Under the pieces are notes generated by a model, which was not told the DNA's origin, did not search any database, and saw only the letters and a list, made by a program, of their open reading frames with translations. Of a stretch of 64,000 nucleotides of DNA, positions 1-8,635 are shown piece by piece. The position numbers were made by a program, and so were the translations under genes. Position 1 is the first letter of the stretch. Each line of letters opens with the position of its first letter. The stretch lies in assembly GCF_900182655.1 (NCBI RefSeq), contig NZ_FXTC01000003.1:310001-374000 (forward strand), in the 5' to 3' direction. This DNA comes from Chryseobacterium rhizoplanae (GTDB lineage: Bacteria > Bacteroidota > Bacteroidia > Flavobacteriales > Weeksellaceae).

Positions 1-1563
1 TAAATTGGAAGAAGTTGTATTGGCAAAATTCCCTTTATAATAATCATGGCTGTAGCGAAGACCTCCATTCACACTTAAAGCATTGGTAATATTATAATCA
101 ATGTTTACATAAAGATCATTTAAGCTTCCCTGAGTCTGGGTATCTCTTTGTAAAAACGTCATATTGGTTACTCCATTATAGGTTTTAGAATATCCGGTAT
201 CTGACGGACTTAAAGAAGTATCTACCAGATTCAGTAACTCCGGTCTGTCTGTGGCTGTAGTAAGAATATTACTCCAGTTCCAATATTGATGGGATTTCCA
301 ATTGGATTTATAAAAACCTGCAGTAACATTTCCCTGGTCAAACTTATAATTGAACTGCAGATCATTCACAAAGTTATTCATCTGCTTGTCAATGGCCCAG
401 AATCCCAGTTTCTGTACATATTCAGGATTAACCACAGCTCCGTTGCTCACCAATGAATATTGATAATTATTGCCGGCAATTCCGTTACTTTTAGCAAATT
501 CTGCCATCGTCTGCGGACCTCCTGCAGGGAAAATCCCGGTATAATTCATATTGATATTGGTGTATCTGGTCTTATTTAAAACACTGAAATTGTTTCCAAG
601 ATCATATTTAAACTCAGCTCCCACTGCATCTACTTTCGGATGAATTCCGTCTTCAAGATTTCTGTTGAAAAATCCACCTCCTGCCTGTGGTATATTCAGC
701 TGGCTGATTGCTCTGTAACTATATGTTCCGTAATTAGGATCAAAATTCTGGAATCCTTTCAGCTTGTTGCCGTTTTGTACCAAAGGAATAGGAAGGAAGA
801 AAGTATTTCTGTCATCCAGTTTTTTGTAATACACTTTTACGTAGCCTTTATCAAAGACGTATTTCAGATTCATCCTGATTTGCCCTCCGTTATTGGCTTT
901 GAAACCTGTTTTTCTGATCCCGTCATCTGTCCTGTAAAAACCTCCTACATTGAAAAACAGTTTATCCTGAACCAAAGCTCCACCCACATTTACATCAGTA
1001 CGCATTAATCCATATGTACTTGTCTCCAATTTTGCTGTACCTCTGAAATCATTGGTTCCTTCTCTGGTAATAAAGTTGATCAAACCACCGGGAGAATTGG
1101 TTGCAAAAATAGATCCCGATCCCCCTCTCAAAGCTTCCATACGGTTTACCGAATTGTCCACACGAAAAAAGTTATCCGCATTGGCAAACTGAAGGGCTCC
1201 GTCTTCAAAAACCGGAAGGCCATCTTCCTGTACCTGCACAAACTCATAAGCTCCTGCAGAAGGAATCCCTCTTGCAAAAAGGTTATTTCCTACTTCACCT
1301 CCTGAAGTTTCCACCGCAAATCCGGGAACTCTTTGTAATAAAGCAGCGGCACTAATGGGGTTCTGCTTCTGGATTTCTTTGGAACTGAATGTGGAAATCG
1401 CTGTACTGGATTCTATTTTTTTCTTCGGATTTGAATTTCCTGTGATGACAATCTGATCGATAGAGGAAATTTTTGCAGAATCCTGCGGAGTTTCCTGGGC
1501 ATAAGCATTATTAAAATATAACGTAGCTGTTGCGGCGATTAAAAAGATTGATTTTTTTTTCAT
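1..1563 (-). CDS. TonB-dependent outer-membrane receptor, C-terminus cut by window edge
   Basis: The frame is open from ATG at 1563 to the window edge (521 residues). It starts with a signal peptide (MKKKSIFLIAATATLYF, cleavage near AYAQ). The plug domain follows: IDQIVITG, a TonB-plug SALLQRVPG-like stretch, RGIPSAGAYEFVQVQEDGLPV, and GGSGSIFATNSPGGLINFITREGT. The rest is beta-barrel with many aromatic-rich strands. It lies 22 bases downstream of the trehalase gene on the same strand, so it is probably the outer-membrane importer for trehalose or a related glucoside. That substrate is inferred from context only. The C-terminal barrel strands are missing because of the edge. Confidence 0.93.
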   Translation of the reverse strand, partial: MKKKSIFLIAATATLYFNNAYAQETPQDSAKISSIDQIVITGNSNPKKKIESSTAISTFSSKEIQKQNPISAAALLQRVPGFAVETSGGEVGNNLFARGIPSAGAYEFVQVQEDGLPVFEDGALQFANADNFFRVDNSVNRMEALRGGSGSIFATNSPGGLINFITREGTNDFRGTAKLETSTYGLMRTDVNVGGALVQDKLFFNVGGFYRTDDGIRKTGFKANNGGQIRMNLKYVFDKGYVKVYYKKLDDRNTFFLPIPLVQNGNKLKGFQNFDPNYGTYSYRAISQLNIPQAGGGFFNRNLEDGIHPKVDAVGAEFKYDLGNNFSVLNKTRYTNINMNYTGIFPAGGPQTMAEFAKSNGIAGNNYQYSLVSNGAVVNPEYVQKLGFWAIDKQMNNFVNDLQFNYKFDQGNVTAGFYKSNWKSHQYWNWSNILTTATDRPELLNLVDTSLSPSDTGYSKTYNGVTNMTFLQRDTQTQGSLNDLYVNIDYNITNALSVNGGLRYSHDYYKGNFANTTSSNL

Positions 1564-1585
1564 AGCCTTATTTTTATAGTTAGTT

Positions 1586-3067
1586 TCAGTTTTGTTGTAA
1601 TTGTAAATACACTCCATTCGTCCAACCAAATCCATCCTGATTAGGGTATTCCCCGCCGCCTGCTATTGTTTCTGTGTCTAATGCATTGTATTTTTCCATT
1701 AGTTTTCCGGTATTCTTGTAGACTCGTTCTACATTGGAACACCAGTTATTTTTTATCTTCTCGGCCAGTTCATCAAAGCCGTAATTTTTCATTGCTTTAA
1801 AGCCCAGCCACTGATAAGGAGCCCATGCATTGGGAAGATCCCACTGCTGGCCTGAATTTTTAGTGGTGGTAACCAACCCGCCTTTGTAAAGAAATTTTTC
1901 AGCTATAGCTTTCGCAACCGCCTCTGCTTGCTCCTGATCTGCAATTCCAAGGAATAAAGGGTAAAGAGCAGCAATATGTTCAGACGGTGTTTTTGTGTTT
2001 TTTTTAGTGTGATAATCCTTATAATTGTTAGTATTTCTATCCCAGAAATAAGTATTGATCATCTGTCTTCGGCTTGCTGCTCTTTCTGAAAAATATTTTT
2101 CTTTTTCACTCAGATTCTGAAGCGCTGATGATTTTGCCAAAGTCGTTTCCAAATGCCATAAAAGACAGTTCAGATCAACCTGTGCAAGATTCAGCGTTTC
2201 TATGGTCTGTATATTTTCTCCGTCTGCAAACCATCTGCTGGAAAAATCCCAGCCTGATTCACAAGCACTTCTTATATTTCTGTAAAATTCATCTCCCGAA
2301 CTTGTTTCATGATCTTCAATATCGATCAGATAACTTTCGGGACGTGGTGTATTTTCTGAGTCGTAGTAACGGTTCAGAACATCTCCATTCGCTGTTTTGA
2401 CAACTCTTTTTACACTTGAATTGTTTTCCAGCCATTCTTCACCATTCATCCAGAAAGCATATTCTTTTTCAAGAGTATCATGATATTTTATATAAATTCT
2501 TTCGTCATGCGTTGTCTCAAAAAGAATATCCAGCATTAATGAAAAATAAGGCGGCTGAGATCTGCTCAGGAAATGAGTTCTGCTGGCATTTGGAACAAAT
2601 CCTACGTTTTGAATCAGGTAAGAACAGTTTTCAATAATATTTTCCATCATTTCTATTCTGCCGGAAGCTTTTAACCCCAGCATAATAAAATAGCTGTCCC
2701 AATAAAAAAATTCGTTAAAACGGCCTCCCGGAACAATATAAGGTTTCGGTAATTTTAAAAGAGTCCCTTTTTCTTCACCGGCTGTACGGGTCAATTCGTC
2801 CCATAATTTTTCAATATGTTCTTTGATAGGAAGGTGATCTTCTCTCTGCACTGAAACTCTGGCTCCTAAAAAATCAAAATGGGTCATCACAAAATCTTTC
2901 AGATCAAAACCCTCTGTATTTTTTGATTGTTCATAATCTTCATTAATCTTTGCAATAGGGAAAAGAGGAACTGCATCCGTCATCATTTTCTGATCTTCAA
3001 AAATTTCAGATCTCTGCACCTCATCAAACAGACTTTGAATTTCGTTTATGTAAAGCTGATTACTCAT
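1586..3067 (-). CDS. Trehalase, glycoside hydrolase family 37
   Basis: This enzyme should hydrolyse trehalose to two glucose molecules. Both GH37 signatures are present: PGGRFNEFFYWDSY at residues 113-126 and QWDLPNAWAP at 408-417. The likely catalytic acid is Asp274 in SGWDFSSRW and the base is Glu473 in GGGEYPNQDGFGWTNG. The protein has 493 residues and no signal peptide, so it is a cytoplasmic TreF-like form rather than a periplasmic TreA. This fits with the MFS gene only 2 bases upstream, which would bring the sugar into the cytoplasm. It sits in the middle of a three-gene operon (transporter, trehalase, TonB receptor). Confidence in the family is high; trehalose as the true substrate is well supported by the motifs. 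Confidence 0.95.
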   Translation of the reverse strand: MSNQLYINEIQSLFDEVQRSEIFEDQKMMTDAVPLFPIAKINEDYEQSKNTEGFDLKDFVMTHFDFLGARVSVQREDHLPIKEHIEKLWDELTRTAGEEKGTLLKLPKPYIVPGGRFNEFFYWDSYFIMLGLKASGRIEMMENIIENCSYLIQNVGFVPNASRTHFLSRSQPPYFSLMLDILFETTHDERIYIKYHDTLEKEYAFWMNGEEWLENNSSVKRVVKTANGDVLNRYYDSENTPRPESYLIDIEDHETSSGDEFYRNIRSACESGWDFSSRWFADGENIQTIETLNLAQVDLNCLLWHLETTLAKSSALQNLSEKEKYFSERAASRRQMINTYFWDRNTNNYKDYHTKKNTKTPSEHIAALYPLFLGIADQEQAEAVAKAIAEKFLYKGGLVTTTKNSGQQWDLPNAWAPYQWLGFKAMKNYGFDELAEKIKNNWCSNVERVYKNTGKLMEKYNALDTETIAGGGEYPNQDGFGWTNGVYLQLQQN

Positions 3068-3069
3068 TG

Positions 3070-4299
3070 TTATTTTTTAGGATTAATTTTTAATTTATTC
3101 ATGAAAACTGCCGAAGTGATCAGTAATGAAAGCGGAATCAAAGAAAGATAAAACGCCTGTTGACCGCTGAATTCCTGAAACACAAAACCGGTAATGATAG
3201 AACCGATAGTTCCTCCGATTGCTGAGAAAACCACAATTAAACCTGACATCGCGCTGTGTAAATATTTCGGGATTGATGCCAGAATTACAGAATTAATGCT
3301 TGGATAAATTGGTGCCAGCAAACCTCCCATCAAGGGAAATAAATAGACAACCAAAGGTGCATTCATCCAGCTTGTATTCGTGTCTATATGAATATTATGG
3401 GTAAGAGGTAAAACCAACAGTAAGCTGACAGCAAAACCTACCACACAAAAAGAAACAACATAGATCCAGTTGAATTTCTTAGAGAAGAATCCCGACAAAA
3501 ATCTTCCCAAAGCAAAAGCTCCCGCCAAAACTGCTCCCGCCTGGATACTCATTGAAGTAGGTACTTTTAAAATTTCCTTATAAAAAGTAGGTGTCCATGT
3601 TTGAAAGCTCTGCTCTACCAGTACAAAAAGGAAAGCACATAATAAAAAGAACAACACTTTTTTATAACTGAATAAGCTTGCACTATTTCTTAAATCTCCC
3701 AATAAGTCTGTTTTCCCGCTTTTCGCTTCCTGTTCATTTAATTTTGAAAAGAACAGGAATAAAAAAGATAAAGTGGAAAGCCCGCCTAAAACCCAATATA
3801 CATTCAGCCATCGCGTAGATTCCGGATTATGATCATCAATATATAAACTGAACAATACATTTCCTGCCAGAACTCCAATCATGAAAAAACCTTCAAGAAA
3901 GCCCATAAAGCTCGAATGTTCCTTGTCTGTTTCCGTTACCAGCCCGATAGAAGTAAAAACCGAAATTTTAATTAAAGCAAAGGAAACTCCTACTGTGGCA
4001 AATAATAATTTAAAAACCCAAAAGGTATTGGTAAACGGCATTACAAAACACATACAGCTTACCAGCAATAAAGCAATCAACATTGATTTTTTGATTCCGA
4101 TTTTGGGAAGAAATGAAGCCAGAATGAATGAACATATTGCAATGGGAAGATCTTTGAAGCCTTCCAAAACACTGGCCGAAGATTTTGAAATTCCAAAATT
4201 CTGCTGTACCTGCAGGATCACTGTACCTACAGAATTCAGAAGAATGGCAAAGACAAAATAATTTAAAAATAAAACGGCCTTGATGTTAATATTTTTCAT
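3070..4299 (-). CDS. MFS transporter, probable trehalose/sugar importer
   Basis: The 409-residue protein has about 12 hydrophobic segments, starting with LFLNYFVFAILLNSVGTVIL, and two halves separated by a charged loop (SKLNEQEAKSGKTDLLGDL). This is the usual major facilitator layout. It is the first gene of the operon, with trehalase 2 bases downstream and an outer-membrane receptor after that, so an inner-membrane sugar importer is the natural role. The sugar is inferred from the operon. Transcription starts in the 123-base gap shared with the divergent AraC regulator. Confidence 0.87.
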   Translation of the reverse strand: MKNINIKAVLFLNYFVFAILLNSVGTVILQVQQNFGISKSSASVLEGFKDLPIAICSFILASFLPKIGIKKSMLIALLLVSCMCFVMPFTNTFWVFKLLFATVGVSFALIKISVFTSIGLVTETDKEHSSFMGFLEGFFMIGVLAGNVLFSLYIDDHNPESTRWLNVYWVLGGLSTLSFLFLFFSKLNEQEAKSGKTDLLGDLRNSASLFSYKKVLFFLLCAFLFVLVEQSFQTWTPTFYKEILKVPTSMSIQAGAVLAGAFALGRFLSGFFSKKFNWIYVVSFCVVGFAVSLLLVLPLTHNIHIDTNTSWMNAPLVVYLFPLMGGLLAPIYPSINSVILASIPKYLHSAMSGLIVVFSAIGGTIGSIITGFVFQEFSGQQAFYLSLIPLSLLITSAVFMNKLKINPKK

Positions 4300-4334
4300 T
4301 CAGGTTATTTCTTGTCGGCTAAGATAGAAGCATT

Positions 4335-4357
4335 TGTGTTAACGATAATTTAACACA
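4335..4357. promoter_or_regulatory. Candidate operator in trehalose/AraC divergent gap
   Basis: A perfect inverted repeat, TGTGTTAA and TTAACACA with a 7-base spacer (4343-4349), lies in the 123-base gap between the divergent transporter and AraC genes. Its position suits control of one or both promoters. The binding protein is unknown; the adjacent AraC regulator is the obvious candidate, although AraC sites are often direct repeats. Confidence 0.5.
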
Positions 4358-4422
4358 GTAAATCAATATTTGAACTATATTAATATATTTACTATTTTTA
4401 GTAATTAAATATGATTAATTAA

Positions 4423-5328
4423 ATGAAAGTTACTTTTGAAAGGGTAATCCCTAATGAAAAGAGTTCATTCCGCACGATTCATAACAACTCTCCTATTTCA
4501 GAATTTAAATGGGAGTATCATTATCATCCCGAAATTGAGTTGGTATGTGTCATTTCCGGGAACGGAACCCGCCATGTAGGGTATCATAAAAGTAATTACA
4601 CCAATGGAGATCTGGTATTAATCGGGTCTAATATTCCTCATTCCGGATTTGGATTAAACTCCATTGATCCGCATGAAGAAATTGTACTTCAGTTCAAGGA
4701 AGAGATTCTTCAGTTTCCCCAGCAGGAAGTAGAAGCCAGATCTATCAAAAATCTGCTGGAACTTTCAAAATATGGAATTCATTTTCATCATAAAGTAAAA
4801 AAAGTAATGCTTCCCAAACTGAAGTTTATGCTGGAATCTGAGGGCTACAAAAGGTATTTATTATTGCTTGAAATTCTTTTCGAGCTTTCAAAATGTGAAG
4901 ATTATGATCTTTTGAACAAAGAAATCATGCCCTACACCATTATTTCTAAAAATAAAACCCGTCTGCAAAATATCTTCACCTATGTAGAACACCATTATGA
5001 TAAGGAAATCGAAATTGAAGAAGTAGCAAAACTGGCCAATCTTACTTTGCCGGCTTTCTGTAATTTCTTTAAAAAAGCGACTCAGATTACGTTTACAGAG
5101 TTTGTCAATAGATACAGAATCAATAAGGCATGCCTGCTAATGGCACAAGATAGATCTATTTCAGAATGCAGTTATCAGTGCGGTTTTAATAATGTGACGT
5201 ACTTTAACAGGATGTTTAAAAAATATACCGGGAAGACGCCTTCTGAGTTTATCAGGAATTATTCTCACAATAACGTTAATGTAGATTTGAAGGTTGAGAA
5301 TGAGACTAAAATCAAGGCAAGCTTTTAA
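4423..5328 (+). CDS. AraC-family transcriptional regulator
   Basis: The 301-residue protein has a cupin-like ligand-binding N-terminus (HYHPEIELVCVISGNGTRHVG, then a metal/sugar-type GDLVLIGSNIPHSG) and a C-terminal double helix-turn-helix at about residues 185-285. The second helix-turn-helix ends with the family hallmark CSYQCGFNNVTYFNRMFKKYTGKTPSEF. It is transcribed away from the trehalase operon and probably activates it in response to the sugar. The start is the only ATG before the cupin domain. The target is inferred from position. Confidence 0.92.
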   Translation: MKVTFERVIPNEKSSFRTIHNNSPISEFKWEYHYHPEIELVCVISGNGTRHVGYHKSNYTNGDLVLIGSNIPHSGFGLNSIDPHEEIVLQFKEEILQFPQQEVEARSIKNLLELSKYGIHFHHKVKKVMLPKLKFMLESEGYKRYLLLLEILFELSKCEDYDLLNKEIMPYTIISKNKTRLQNIFTYVEHHYDKEIEIEEVAKLANLTLPAFCNFFKKATQITFTEFVNRYRINKACLLMAQDRSISECSYQCGFNNVTYFNRMFKKYTGKTPSEFIRNYSHNNVNVDLKVENETKIKASF

Positions 5329-5334
5329 TAGAGA

Positions 5335-5492
5335 AACTATGCCGAGACTTCTACGGAGTGACAAACTGTGTGTTAAACGAAGGATTCTATTTGTCATTCC
5401 GTAGAATCCAGACCTACTTATGTAAAATTTGCAGCCACTTACAATAAAAAGACCAACTATGCTGAGACTCCTATGGAGAGACGAACTGTGTG
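5335..5492. repeat. Intergenic repeat pair (GTCATTC family)
   Basis: Two 38-base direct copies lie at 5335-5372 and 5455-5492 with five mismatches and a 120-base period. Between them, TTTGTCATTCCGTAGAA (5391-5407) is nearly the reverse complement of part of the first copy (TTCTACGGAGTGACAAA), so the block can fold. The GTCATTC...GAATC wording matches the elements at 13487 and 38453. No gene is visible in this 270-base gap. Confidence 0.6.
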
Positions 5493-5598
5493 GATAACTA
5501 AACGAAGATGTTGTGATCAGCAAAAAAGCCACTCTAAAAAGAGCAGCCTTGTATTATAATGAGTAAAAACTAGTCACTAAATAACTAGCAACCAGCAA

Positions 5599-6153
5599 TT
5601 ATTTCCATTTAATATTGCATCCCATACTTGGTCTTTGAATTTCTTCCTGCGCTTCTCCTGCCAAAAGATTTTCAAAAGCAATAATAAGATCTTCACCTGT
5701 TACATCTTTATTGTTTCCCGGTCTTGAATCATCCATCTGACCTCTGTATACAAGATCCAGCTTATCATCAAAGAAATAAAAATCCGGGGTACAAGCCGCA
5801 TCGTAAGCTTTAGCTACTGCCTGGCTTTCATCAAATAAATAAGGGAAATCAAAATTTCTTTCAATCTGAAATTCTATCATTTTCTCAGGAGAATCTGCCG
5901 GATATTTCTCAATATCATTAGAGTTGATAGCGATGAATTCTATTCCTCGCTCGTTATAATCTTCATATAATTCGTTAATCTTATCAATTACATGAAGAAC
6001 AAACGGACAGTGGTTGCACATAAAGATCACCAAAGTACCATTTTCTCCTTTCAGTTCCTCTAAAGACTGAAGTTCATTCGTTTTTGACGGGTTAGGAAGT
6101 TCAAAAAACGGAGCCTTTGTTCCTAATGCCAGCATATTTGATGGAGTATTCAT
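5599..6153 (-). CDS. Thioredoxin-fold (AhpC/TSA-like) protein
   Basis: The 184-residue protein has a thioredoxin-type fold: a peroxiredoxin-like start (LGTKAPFFELPNP), then the redox motif CNHC in VIFMCNHCPFVLHV near residues 45-58, and the cis-Pro region ACTPDFYFFD. There is no signal peptide, so it is cytoplasmic. It belongs to the widespread class of thioredoxin-like proteins with a CxxCPF motif whose partner is usually not known. It is a single gene with its own TAnnTTTG box at 6173-6180 on the minus strand. Disulfide reductase activity is likely; the substrate is unknown. Confidence 0.85.
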   Translation of the reverse strand: MNTPSNMLALGTKAPFFELPNPSKTNELQSLEELKGENGTLVIFMCNHCPFVLHVIDKINELYEDYNERGIEFIAINSNDIEKYPADSPEKMIEFQIERNFDFPYLFDESQAVAKAYDAACTPDFYFFDDKLDLVYRGQMDDSRPGNNKDVTGEDLIIAFENLLAGEAQEEIQRPSMGCNIKWK

Positions 6154-6240
6154 ATCTTTTTTTCTTTACCGGCAAAGATAGATATTTCTTTTATTAATTG
6201 AGCCGGGTTCTGAAACAGACATTTTATTTTTGTAGGATAA

Positions 6241-6362
6241 GGAAGCTGGAAGCTGGGGGAGAGAAGATTTTTAATCCTCAAAAATAGTTATAGCCAAATT
6301 CTATTATTAGATTTATTGACCTCTGAAATAACTTCCAGCTCCCATTCTTCCTACTTCCAGCC
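6241..6362. repeat. Fold-back intergenic repeat (GGAAG family)
   Basis: The left arm 6241-6269 (GGAAGCTGGAAGCTGG...) is partly complementary to the right arm 6330-6362 (...CTACTTCCAGCC). The reverse complement of the right arm begins GGCTGGAAG, the same start as the element after gmk at 16310. This marks both as copies of one repeat type. Confidence 0.5.
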
Positions 6363-6416
6363 ATTAATAAATTTTTCTTGAAATGACTCATAAATCAATA
6401 AAATCCATAATATCCT

Positions 6417-6461
6417 TTGGAAGTTATATTAAAAAGTTTGTAGTTTTGCTAACGCTGTTAG
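6417..6461 (+). promoter_or_regulatory. tetR promoter with operator O1
   Basis: TTG (6417-6419), 21 bases, then TAGTTTTG (6441-6448) forms a Bacteroidota-type promoter. The palindrome CTAACGCTGTTAG (6449-6461) follows directly at the expected transcription start. The same palindrome recurs three times before the efflux operon. This placement suggests that TetR represses its own gene. Confidence 0.7.
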
Positions 6462-6473
6462 TAAATAAATATC

Positions 6474-7070
6474 ATGGGTCTACATGAACGCCGTCAACGA
6501 GAAAAAGAATCCATCCGTGCAAATATTTTGCAGGCTGCTTTTACTTTGGCTAAAACTGAAGGCTGGGGCTCACTTTCTATGCGTAAGATAGCTGATGCTA
6601 TTGAGTATAGTGCACCCGTAGTATATGATTATTTTGAAAATAAAGAAGCTATTCTATTTGAAATTTCTTTAGATGGCTTTCATAAGTTACACATAGAATT
6701 ATTAAAAGCTCAGCAGAAACATGACACTCCGGAAGAGCAACTTGTTGCTATTGTGGATGCCTACTGGAACTTTGCTTTTAAAAACAAGGAATATTACCAG
6801 CTTATGTTTGGTCTTGGAATGCAATGCTGTGGAAAAGGGCAGATGAAAAAAGAATTCTCATCATTTCAGGAACTGATCTATGAATGTACCTATGAGATTA
6901 TCAAGAAAAACGGATCCAATCCGGACAATGCCTGTCATATGTCTCACGCTCTGTTTTCTGCCGTTCACGGAATGATCTCTATTATGATGATGCGTACTGC
7001 TGATATCCCTTCCACAATGAACAAGACGACATTGGACGAAACTGTTTCGGCTTTTATTAAGTCTTTGTAA
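6474..7070 (+). CDS. TetR/AcrR-family repressor of the efflux operon
   Basis: The 198-residue protein has an N-terminal TetR helix-turn-helix (residues about 12-60: IRANILQAAFTLAKTEGWGS, SMRKIADAIEYSAPVVYDYFENKEAI) and a C-terminal ligand-binding region of the TetR_C_33-like type. It is followed after 364 bases by an RND efflux operon on the same strand. Palindromes of the form TTAACACTGTTAG lie before both units, so it likely represses itself and the pump and is released by a toxic compound. The inducer cannot be told from sequence. The start at 6474 follows the promoter and operator closely. Confidence 0.92.
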   Translation: MGLHERRQREKESIRANILQAAFTLAKTEGWGSLSMRKIADAIEYSAPVVYDYFENKEAILFEISLDGFHKLHIELLKAQQKHDTPEEQLVAIVDAYWNFAFKNKEYYQLMFGLGMQCCGKGQMKKEFSSFQELIYECTYEIIKKNGSNPDNACHMSHALFSAVHGMISIMMMRTADIPSTMNKTTLDETVSAFIKSL

Positions 7071-7089
7071 ATTTTTTTTGAATTTAAAA

Positions 7090-7102
7090 TTAACACCGTT
7101 AG
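7090..7102. promoter_or_regulatory. Candidate TetR operator O2
   Basis: TTAACACCGTTAG, an imperfect palindrome matching O1 (CTAACGCTGTTAG) at 10 of 13 positions. A half-site copy (TTAACACCGAATT) begins at 7108. Confidence 0.6.
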
Positions 7103-7218
7103 GAAATTTAACACCGAATTAATTTAAATTATTCTGTCTTTCCTGATTAAAAATGAAATCATTTATGGAGCAATTCATACCATTCAGTTGTTAAAAATAG
7201 TCATTTTTTGCTTATCAA

Positions 7219-7231
7219 TTAACACTGTTAG
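7219..7231. promoter_or_regulatory. Candidate TetR operator O3
   Basis: TTAACACTGTTAG, followed by a half-site TTAACAC at 7237-7243. It is identical to O4. Confidence 0.62.
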
Positions 7232-7351
7232 TAAAATTAACACACCTTACACCATCATTATACACTTAAATACATTAAAAACAATTTTCAATTATGGAAA
7301 CAATCGACTTTATCGGACATTAAAAATTCTGTAATTTTTTTGAACTAATCA

Positions 7352-7364
7352 TTAACACTGTTAG
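7352..7364. promoter_or_regulatory. Candidate TetR operator O4
   Basis: TTAACACTGTTAG, identical to O3 and 71 bases upstream of the adaptor start codon, a plausible position for blocking the pump promoter. Confidence 0.62.
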
Positions 7365-7434
7365 GAAAAAAAACAGCATTTATTAAAAAAGACTTTTACT
7401 TAATCTAACACTTCATTAAAAAAATTAAACCACA

Positions 7435-8595
7435 ATGAAAATACCTGGAAAAACAAGGTTTATTGTACTTATTGCAAGTATAATTCTTTTACAGAGCTGT
7501 ACCAAGGCTGCAGAAGGATCCAATGCCGCGCCGCCAGCTCCAGAACTTCCGGTTTATACCGTTCTTACATCACCCGCTACTACATATCAGGAATTCCCTA
7601 CTGCCTTAGAAGGGAAAAACAATGTTGAAATAAGATCTCAGGTAGATGGCTATCTTGATAGAATCTATGTAGAGGAAGGATCTTACGTAAGAGCCGGACA
7701 GCCATTATTTAAAATAGACTCCAGAAGCTACGGAGAACAAATGAATATGGCACAAGCCAATCTACAAGTTGCTAATGCTAATATCCAAAAGGCAAGAGTA
7801 GAAGTAGACAGACTTCAACCATTGGTTGCTGCAAAAGTAGTTTCTGATGTACAGTTAAAAACAGCAAAAGCCAATTATGAAGCCGCTGTGGCTGCTGCCT
7901 CACAGGCTAAAGCTTCTGTAGGAAGCGCAAGAATCAATGTAGGATTTACAACCATTACCGCTCCAGTAAGTGGTTATATTGGAAGAATCCCTTACAAAAA
8001 AGGAAGTCTGATCTCAAGAACAGATGTAAATCCATTGACCTTATTATCTGATATCAGTGAAATTTATGCTTATTTCTCTTTGAGTGAACTGGACTTTATT
8101 GCTTTTCAGAATAAATATCCTGGCGCTACTTTGGAAGAAAAGCTGAAAAATATGCCAATGGTAGAATTGGTGATCGCTGATAACAGTACTTATCCTGAAA
8201 AAGGAAAACTGAGCATCGTAGACGGACAGTTTGATAAAACTACCGGAGCCATCAGTGTACGTGCTGTTTTTCCTAATGCCAATGGAGCCTTAAGAACCGG
8301 AAACACAGGAAGAGTCCGTATGCCGCAACTGATCTCAAATGCTGTAGTTATTCCACAGGAATCTACTTTCGAAATTCAGGATAAAACCTATGTATATGTA
8401 ATGGGTAAAGACAAAAAGGTAACCGGAAGACCAATCAAAATATCAGGAAAAACGGATAGCTATTATTTTATTTCTGAAGGACTTGCACCTGGAGAAAAAA
8501 TAGTTTACACAGGAATTGGAAACCTAAAAGACGGAGCTTCCATCAATCCGAAAAATATTTCTTCTGACAGCTTGCTAAAAGCAAAACCATTATAA
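7435..8595 (+). CDS. RND efflux periplasmic adaptor (membrane-fusion lipoprotein)
   Basis: The 386-residue protein starts with a lipoprotein signal ending in LLQSC (Cys22), so it is anchored by lipid in the membrane facing the periplasm. It then shows the membrane-fusion layout: a biotinyl/lipoyl-like half (VEIRSQVDGYLDRIYVEEGS), an alpha-helical hairpin (about 105-160), the second lipoyl half (TTITAPVSGYIGRIPYKKGS), and beta-barrel and membrane-proximal domains. It should bridge the inner-membrane pump encoded 40 bases downstream to the outer-membrane channel. It is the first gene of the pump operon. Confidence 0.95.
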   Translation: MKIPGKTRFIVLIASIILLQSCTKAAEGSNAAPPAPELPVYTVLTSPATTYQEFPTALEGKNNVEIRSQVDGYLDRIYVEEGSYVRAGQPLFKIDSRSYGEQMNMAQANLQVANANIQKARVEVDRLQPLVAAKVVSDVQLKTAKANYEAAVAAASQAKASVGSARINVGFTTITAPVSGYIGRIPYKKGSLISRTDVNPLTLLSDISEIYAYFSLSELDFIAFQNKYPGATLEEKLKNMPMVELVIADNSTYPEKGKLSIVDGQFDKTTGAISVRAVFPNANGALRTGNTGRVRMPQLISNAVVIPQESTFEIQDKTYVYVMGKDKKVTGRPIKISGKTDSYYFISEGLAPGEKIVYTGIGNLKDGASINPKNISSDSLLKAKPL

Positions 8596-8635
8596 TCCAT
8601 CCCGAATACAGAAGACTTAAAAAAATAAACTTCTT

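Larger units (their letters stand above)
6154..6473. other. 320-base intergenic gap: two promoters and a fold-back repeat
   Basis: No gene is seen. The left part holds the minus-strand -7 box CAAAGATA (6173-6180, reads TATCTTTG) of the thioredoxin-fold gene. The middle holds an inverted repeat built from GGAAGCTGGAAGCTGG (6241-6256) and the opposing CTTCCAGCTCCC and CTACTTCCAGCC stretches (6332-6362). The right part holds the tetR promoter and operator. Confidence 0.6.
7071..7434. other. 364-base regulatory gap before the efflux operon
   Basis: No credible gene is present. The gap holds three copies of the TetR-type palindrome (7090-7102, 7219-7231, 7352-7364), spaced 129 and 133 bases apart, plus extra half-sites TTAACAC near 7108 and 7237. 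No clear TAnnTTTG box was found close to 7435, so the exact start of transcription is uncertain. Confidence 0.65.

Noticed and set aside
640..1008. Plus-strand open frame of 122 codons
   Set aside because: It lies within the minus-strand TonB receptor and has no start context or known motif.
5161..5532. Minus-strand frame of 123 codons across the AraC end and the repeat
   Set aside because: It overlaps the AraC gene and runs through the direct repeats; its Ser/Arg-rich sequence with a duplicated segment arises from the repeat.
7294..7323. Nine-codon frame METIDFIGH between operators O3 and O4
   Set aside because: Too short to support as a leader peptide, with no ribosome signal and no codon run. 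It may be chance.
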